From positions 171,192,664-171,256,663 of the forward strand of contig CP136066.1 in the NCBI GenBank assembly GCA_032622095.1: 64,000 bases of DNA, given 5' to 3'. Numbering within the stretch: position 1 is the stretch's first letter; each line of letters begins with the position of its first letter. Both the position numbers and the translations under genes were made by a program. This stretch comes from Siphonodentalium dalli (lineage: Eukaryota > Mollusca > Scaphopoda > Gadilida > Siphonodentaliidae). The notes under the pieces are model-generated. The model worked only from the letters and a program-made list of their open reading frames with translations, did not search any database and was not told where the DNA came from. Positions 57,967 to 64,000 of this stretch are shown here, in pieces.

Positions 57967-60900
57967 ATATATCTGTATATCACTGGCTATAAAATCCAAA
58001 ATACTTGTCAAATTAGGTTCTTATAACAATTGATATATGTGTCGTTGACATGCCCATGTTATGGGTCATTTGCATTATCATGTGACTATTACCACCTTGA
58101 ATTTTTTTGAAAATACCTTGAAAAGTTGTCATTTTTTATGAAAAATCTTACTATTTTTTTGGCTGATGTAAGTGAAAGAAGGCATCAGCAGCAAGAATAG
58201 CCACATCAAGCATGAGATATTCATTGGACTGAAAGACCAGGCTCTGTAAAATGCATTAAAATGCTTTAAAGTGACTCCCAGGAATCAAAAATGATAAAAA
58301 GCTATTTTTTGCCTTTAGGTTACACTGGTGTAAATGTTTTCCATAGGCCTCAGTGCTAACGTTTTAGCGTATAGTGTTGGCAATATAAATGTTGGGTCCA
58401 AAATTTTCTTTAAATCTGAAAAATTTACATTTTGGGAAACTTTTTACACAAAAAAATCATGTCTGTCTAGCAGGGAATTCGCCTTTAAATCTTATGTTTT
58501 CGTAACTAGTGTCAGAACCGCATAAAAAAATACAGTCATATTTTAGACCACACCAAAAAATTCAAACTTCACTACAAAGGGTTAATTCCTGTGCCAATGG
58601 TTATTTTACCTATGGGAAATCATAGGGAAGAGGTGTGATGATTTTTTTCTGTGAAAAGCACACAAGGTTATTGACAAATCAGGGCCCAGTGTCTATTTTA
58701 TTCTCTCCTATATATTCCTCCCGCATCCGCTAGATGTCACTCGGAACCTTATTTACACCAGTGTAACCTAAAGCGATAGCCCGCTTTTTCGCGGAATAAT
58801 TGTAACTCCCTACATTTCTTCAGAATTGCCCATCAATGGAAAAAATGTGTTCAAAAACAATATCACTTCTGTGGTTCTTTATTTATCACACACAATTTAA
58901 CCCCACCCCCTTTAACAAATTATTCATCAAAAAAGCACAATTTTCCACCACCAGTCATGTTCAGGCCCCATTTTCACTCAGTTTTAGGGGTCTGGTATTG
59001 CAAACTTGGATCAGCTATGGAAGACTGTTCAATATTCTTTCCATGAGAGAACTTCTGGTGATGTGAGGTCATTGAGTCCAGATCTGATCAGCTGAGCATC
59101 AAGCGCATGACTTTATCAGCACATTGAAGAATAAAATATGACATTTTCAGGTCTGCAAGGGTGATCCAAGATAACTGGATGTGGGTGTATATTGAATTAG
59201 TTGAATAAAGATATGCTCTCTTTGAATTGCTGAAGCATTTTCTTAAATGTGTCCAAGTTTTAGTGCTATTAACCTTCAAATGACCATACCCACCAGTGGA
59301 AATTACACACTTTTATGATATATATCTGTATATCACTGGCTATAAAATCCAAAATACTTGTCAAATTAGGTTCTTATAACAATTGATATATGTGTCGTTG
59401 ACATGCCCATGTTATGGGTCATTTGCATTATCATGTGACTATTACCACCTTGAATTTTTTTGAAAATACCTTGAAAAGTTGTCATTTTTTATGAAAAATC
59501 TTACTATTTTTTTGGCTGATGTAAGTGAAAGAAGGCATCAGCAGCAAGAATAGCCACATCAAGCATGAGATATTCATTGGACTGAAAGACCAGGCTCTGT
59601 AAAATGCATTAAAATGCTTTAAAGTGACTCCCAGGAATCAAAAATGATAAAAAGCTATTTTTTGCCTTTAAGCGATAGCCCGCTTTTTCGCGGAATAATT
59701 GTAACTCCCTACATTTCTTCAGAATTGCCCATCAATGGAAAAAATGTGTTCAAAAACAATATCACTTCTGTGGTTCTTTATTTATCACACACAATTTAAC
59801 CCCACCCCCTTTAACAAATTATTCATCAAAAAAGCACAATTTTCCACCACCAGTCATGTTCAGGCCCCATTTTCACTCAGTTTTAGGGGTCTGGTATTGC
59901 AAACTTGGATCAGCTATGGAAGACTGTTCAATATTCTTTCCATGAGTGAACTTCTGGTGATGTGAGGTCATTGAGTCCAGATCTGATCAGCTGAGCATCA
60001 AGCGCATGACTTTATCAGCACATTGAAGAATAAAATATGACATTTTCAGGTCTGCAAGGGTGATCCAAGATAACTGGATGTGAGTGTATATTGAATTAGT
60101 TGAATAAAGATATGCTCTCTTTGAATTGCTGAAGCATTTTCTTAAATGTGTCCAAGTTTTAGTGCTATTAACCTTCAAATGACCATACCCACCAGTGGAA
60201 ATTACACACTTTTATGATATATATCTGTATATCACTGGCTATAAAATCCAAAATACTTGTCAAATTAGGTTCTTATAACAATTGATATATGTGTCGTTGA
60301 CATGCCCATGTTATGGGTCATTTGCATTATCATGTGACTATTACCACCTTGAATTTTTTTGAAAATACCTTGAAAAGTTGTCATTTTTTATGAAAAATCT
60401 TACTATTTTTTTGGCTGATGTAAGTGAAAGAAGGCATCAGCAGCAAGAATAGCCACATCAAGCATGAGATATTCATTGGACTGAAAGACCAGGCTCTGTA
60501 AAATGCATTAAAATGCTTTAAAGTGACTCCCAGGAATCAAAAATGATAAAAAGCTATTTTTTGCCTTTAAAGCGATAGCCCGCTTTTTCGCGGAATAATT
60601 GTAACTCCCTACATTTCTTCAGAATTGCCCATCAATGGAAAAAATGTGTACAAAAACAATATCACTTCTGTGGTTCTTTATTTATCACACACAATTTAAC
60701 CCCACCCCCTTTAACAAATTATTCATCAAAAAAGCACAATTTTCCACCACCAGTCATGTTCAGGCCCCATTTTCACTCAGTTTTAGGGGTCTGGTATTGC
60801 AAACTTGGATCAGCTATGGAAGACTGTTCAATATTCTTTCCATGAGAGAACTTCTGGTGATGTGAGGTCATTGAGTCCAGATCTGATCAGCTGAGCATCA

Positions 60901-63900
60901 AGCGCATGACTTTATCAGCACATTGAAGAATAAAATATGACATTTTCAGGTCTGCAAGGGTGATCCAAGATAACTGGATGTGGGTGTATATTGAATTAGT
61001 TGAATAAAGATATGCTCTCTTTGAATTGCTGAAGCATTTTCTTAAATGTGTCCAAGTTTTATTGCTATTAACCTTCAAATGACCATACCCACCAGTGGAA
61101 ATTACACACTTTTATGATATATATCTGTATATCACTGGCTATAAAATCCAAAATACTTGTCAAATTAGGTTCTTATAACAATTGATATATGTGTCGTTGA
61201 CATGCCCATGTTATGGGTCATTTGCATTATCATGTGACTATTACCACCTTGAATTTTTTTGAAAATACCTTGAAAAGTTGTCATTTTTTATGAAAAATCT
61301 TACTATTTTTTTGGCTGATGTAAGTGAAAGAAGGCATCAGCAGCAAGAATAGCCACATCAAGCATGAGATATTCATTGGACTGAAAGACCAGGCTCTGTA
61401 AAATGCATTAAAATGCTTTAAAGTGACTCCCAGGAATCAAAAATGATAAAAAGCTATTTTTTGCCTTTAAGCGATAGCCCGCTTTTTCGCGGAATAATTG
61501 TAACTCCCTACATTTCTTCAGAATTGCCCATCAATGGAAAAAATGTGTTCAAAAACAATATCACTTCTGTGGTTCTTTATTTATCACACACAATTTAACC
61601 CCACCCCCTTTAACAAATTATTCATCAAAAAAGCACAATTTTCCACCACCAGTCATGTTCAGGCCCCATTTTCACTCAGTTTTAGGGGTCTGGTATTGCA
61701 AACTTGGATCAGCTATGGAAGACTGTTCAATATTCTTTCCATGAGAGAACTTCTGGTGATGTGAGGTCATTGAGTCCAGATCTGATCAGCTGAGCATCAA
61801 GCGCATGACTTTATCAGCACATTGAAGAATAAAATATGACATTTTCAGGTCTGCAAGGGTGATCCAAGATAACTGGATGTGGGTGTATATTGAATTAGTT
61901 GAATAAAGATATGCTCTCTTTGAATTGCTGAAGCATTTTCTTAAATGTGTCCAAGTTTTAGTGCTATTAACCTTCAAATGACCATACCCACCAGTGGAAA
62001 TTACACACTTTTATGATATATATCTGTATATCACTGGCTATAAAATCCAAAATACTTGTCAAATTAGGTTCTTATAACAATTGATATATGTGTCGTTGAC
62101 ATGCCCATGTTATGGGTCATTTGCATTATCATGTGACTATTACCACCTTGAATTTATTTGAAAATACCTTGAAAAGTTGTCATTTTTTATGAAAAATCTT
62201 ACTATTTTTTTGGCTGATGTAAGTGAAAGAAGGCATCAGCAGCAAGAATAGCCACATCAAGCATGAGATATTCATTGGACTGAAAGACCAGGCTCTGTAA
62301 AATGCATTAAAATGCTTTAAAGTGACTCCCAGGAATCAAAAATGATAAAAAGCTATTTTTTGCCTTTAAAGCGATAGCCCGCTTTTTCGCGGAATAATTG
62401 TAACTCCCTACATTTCTTCAGAATTGCCCATCAATGGAAAAAATGTGTTCAAAAACAATATCACTTCTGTGGTTCTTTATTTATCACACACAATTTAACC
62501 CCACCCCCTTTAACAAATTATTCATCAAAAAAGCACAATTTTCCACCACCAGTCATGTTCAGGCCCCATTTTCACTCAGTTTTAGGGGTCTGGTATTGCA
62601 AACTTGGATCAGCTATGGAAGACTGTTCAATATTCTTTCCATGAGAGAACTTCTGGTGATGTGAGGTCATTGAGTCCAGATCTGATCAGCTGAGCATCAA
62701 GCGCATGACTTTATCAGCACATTGAAGAATAAAATATGACATTTTCAGGTCTGCAAGGGTGATCCAAGATAACTGGATGTGGGTGTATATTGAATTAGTT
62801 GAATAAAGATATGCTCTCTTTGAATTGCTGAAGCATTTTCTTAAATGTGTCCAAGTTTTAGTGCTATTAACCTTCAAATGACCATACCCACCAGTGGAAA
62901 TTACACACTTTTATGATATATATCTGTATATCACTGGCTATAAAATCCAAAATACTTGTCAAATTAGGTTCTTATAACAATTGATATATGTGTCGTTGAC
63001 ATGCCCATGTTATGGGTCATTTGCATTATCATGTGACTATTACCACCTTGAATTTTTTTGAAAATACCTTGAAAAGTTGTCATTTTTTATGAAAAATCTT
63101 ACTATTTTTTTGGCTGATGTAAGTGAAAGAAGGCATCAGCAGCAAGAATAGCCACATCAAGCATGAGATATTCATTGGACTGAAAGACCAGGCTCTGTAA
63201 AATGCATTAAAATGCTTTAAAGTGACTCCCAGGAATCAAAAATGATAAAAAGCTATTTTTTGCCTTTAAGCGATAGCCCGCTTTTTCGCGGAATAATTGT
63301 AACTCCCTACATTTCTTCAGAATTGCCCATCAATGGAAAAAATGTGTTCAAAAACAATATCACTTCTGTGGTTCTTTATTTATCACACACAATTTAACCC
63401 CACCCCCTTTAACAAATTATTCATCAAAAAAGCACAATTTTCCACCACCAGTCATGTTCAGGCCCCATTTTCACTCAGTTTTAGGGGTCTGGTATTGCAA
63501 ACTTGGATCAGCTATGGAAGACTGTTCAATATTCTTTCCATGAGAGAACTTCTGGTGATGTGAGGTCATTGAGTCCAGATCTGATCAGCTGAGCATCAAG
63601 CGCATGACTTTATCAGCACATTGAAGAATAAAATATGACATTTTCAGGTCTGCAAGGGTGATCCAAGATAACTGGATGTGGGTGTATATTGAATTAGTTG
63701 AATAAAGATATGCTCTCTTTGAATTGCTGAAGCATTTTCTTAAATGTGTCCAAGTTTTAGTGCTATTAACCTTCAAATGACCATACCCACCAGTGGAAAT
63801 TACACACTTTTATGATATATATCTGTATATCACTGGCTATAAAATCCAAAATACTTGTCAAATTAGGTTCTTATAACAATTGATATATGTGTCGTTGACA

Positions 63901-64000
63901 TGCCCATGTTATGGGTCATTTGCATTATCATGTGACTATTACCACCTTGAATTTTTTTGAAAATACCTTGAAAAGTTGTCATTTTTTATGAAAAATCTTA
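57967..64000. repeat. Last block: MITE monomer 42 then alternating junction types
   Basis: After monomer 42 the plain monomers alternate between TTTAAG (43, 45, 47) and TTTAAAG (44, 46), a dimeric pattern with a period of about 1799 bp. Private single changes (TGAGTGAAC in 43, GTGTACAAAA in 44, AATTTATTTG in 46) show that the dimers have already diverged slightly. The array continues past the window. Confidence 0.85.
58318..58768. mobile_element. MITE-like element, copy 13 (monomer 42)
   Basis: Same ends and TA flanks; ACAAAT type, no private change noticed. Confidence 0.9.

Larger units (their letters stand above)
26460..64000. repeat. 900-bp satellite array, block 3 (monomers 11-47 and part of 48)
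   Basis: Monomers start at 26466, 27819, 28717, 30070, 30970, 31868, 32768, 33666, 35019, 35919, 36819, 37716, 38616, 39515, 40415, 41768, 42666, 44019, 44919, 45819, 46719, 48072, 48972, 50325, 51225, 52125, 53025, 53914, 55267, 56167, 57067, 57967, 59320, 60219, 61119, 62018, 62918 and 63817 (cut by the window end). All are in one orientation. MITE monomers are separated by one to six plain monomers. Monomer 37 (53025) lacks 11 bp between two TTGAAAA words; monomer 21 lacks one C before CATCAATGG. No gene lies in this stretch. Confidence 0.97.

Overview
The window is eukaryotic, AT-rich, repeat-dominated DNA, almost certainly from an animal. The reasons are a DIRS-type tyrosine-recombinase retrotransposon, a TA-flanked miniature inverted-repeat element, a long higher-order satellite array, and no bacterial operon structure. 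An aquatic invertebrate is plausible, but nothing in the sequence fixes the species. No rRNA, tRNA or intact host gene was recognised.

Positions 1-5452 are the non-satellite left flank. It holds a decayed minus-strand reading frame (3455 to 1045) with acidic, Cys-containing tandem repeats. A 919-bp foldback-like element (2112-3030) with 45-bp perfect terminal inverted repeats, about 30 GATATC palindromes and a 6-bp target duplication interrupts that frame; counting it out with one target copy brings the two sides back into frame. Three diverged ~385-bp tandem repeats follow (about 3511-4560).

From 5453 to the end of the window the sequence is one tandem satellite of 898-900-bp monomers: 47 monomers plus a partial 48th, with the right edge outside the window. 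Thirteen monomers carry the same 451-bp MITE-like element (termini GGTTACACTGGTGTAAAT, TA duplication) at the same internal TA. Array-wide variants show higher-order units, local homogenisation and hybrid monomers.

The array is interrupted twice by a 5.1-kb DIRS1-like retrotransposon (13995-19103 and 21351-26459). Each copy has inverted terminal repeats, an internal complementary region, a gag-like ORF, RT/RNase H/methyltransferase-like coding in two frames and an intact-looking tyrosine recombinase. Both copies lie at the same monomer position and their predicted proteins are identical. The flanks show one insertion followed by a 7356-bp duplication through unequal crossing-over, with the exchange point inside the monomer at 20463. 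TTT at both element ends, at the target and (as AAA) at the centre of the internal complementary region fits recombinase-mediated integration of a circle.

Taken together, the window records a satellite built and reshaped by transposable elements: a MITE fixed into the monomer population, a DIRS element captured and multiplied by array recombination, and a foldback element that broke a neighbouring reading frame.
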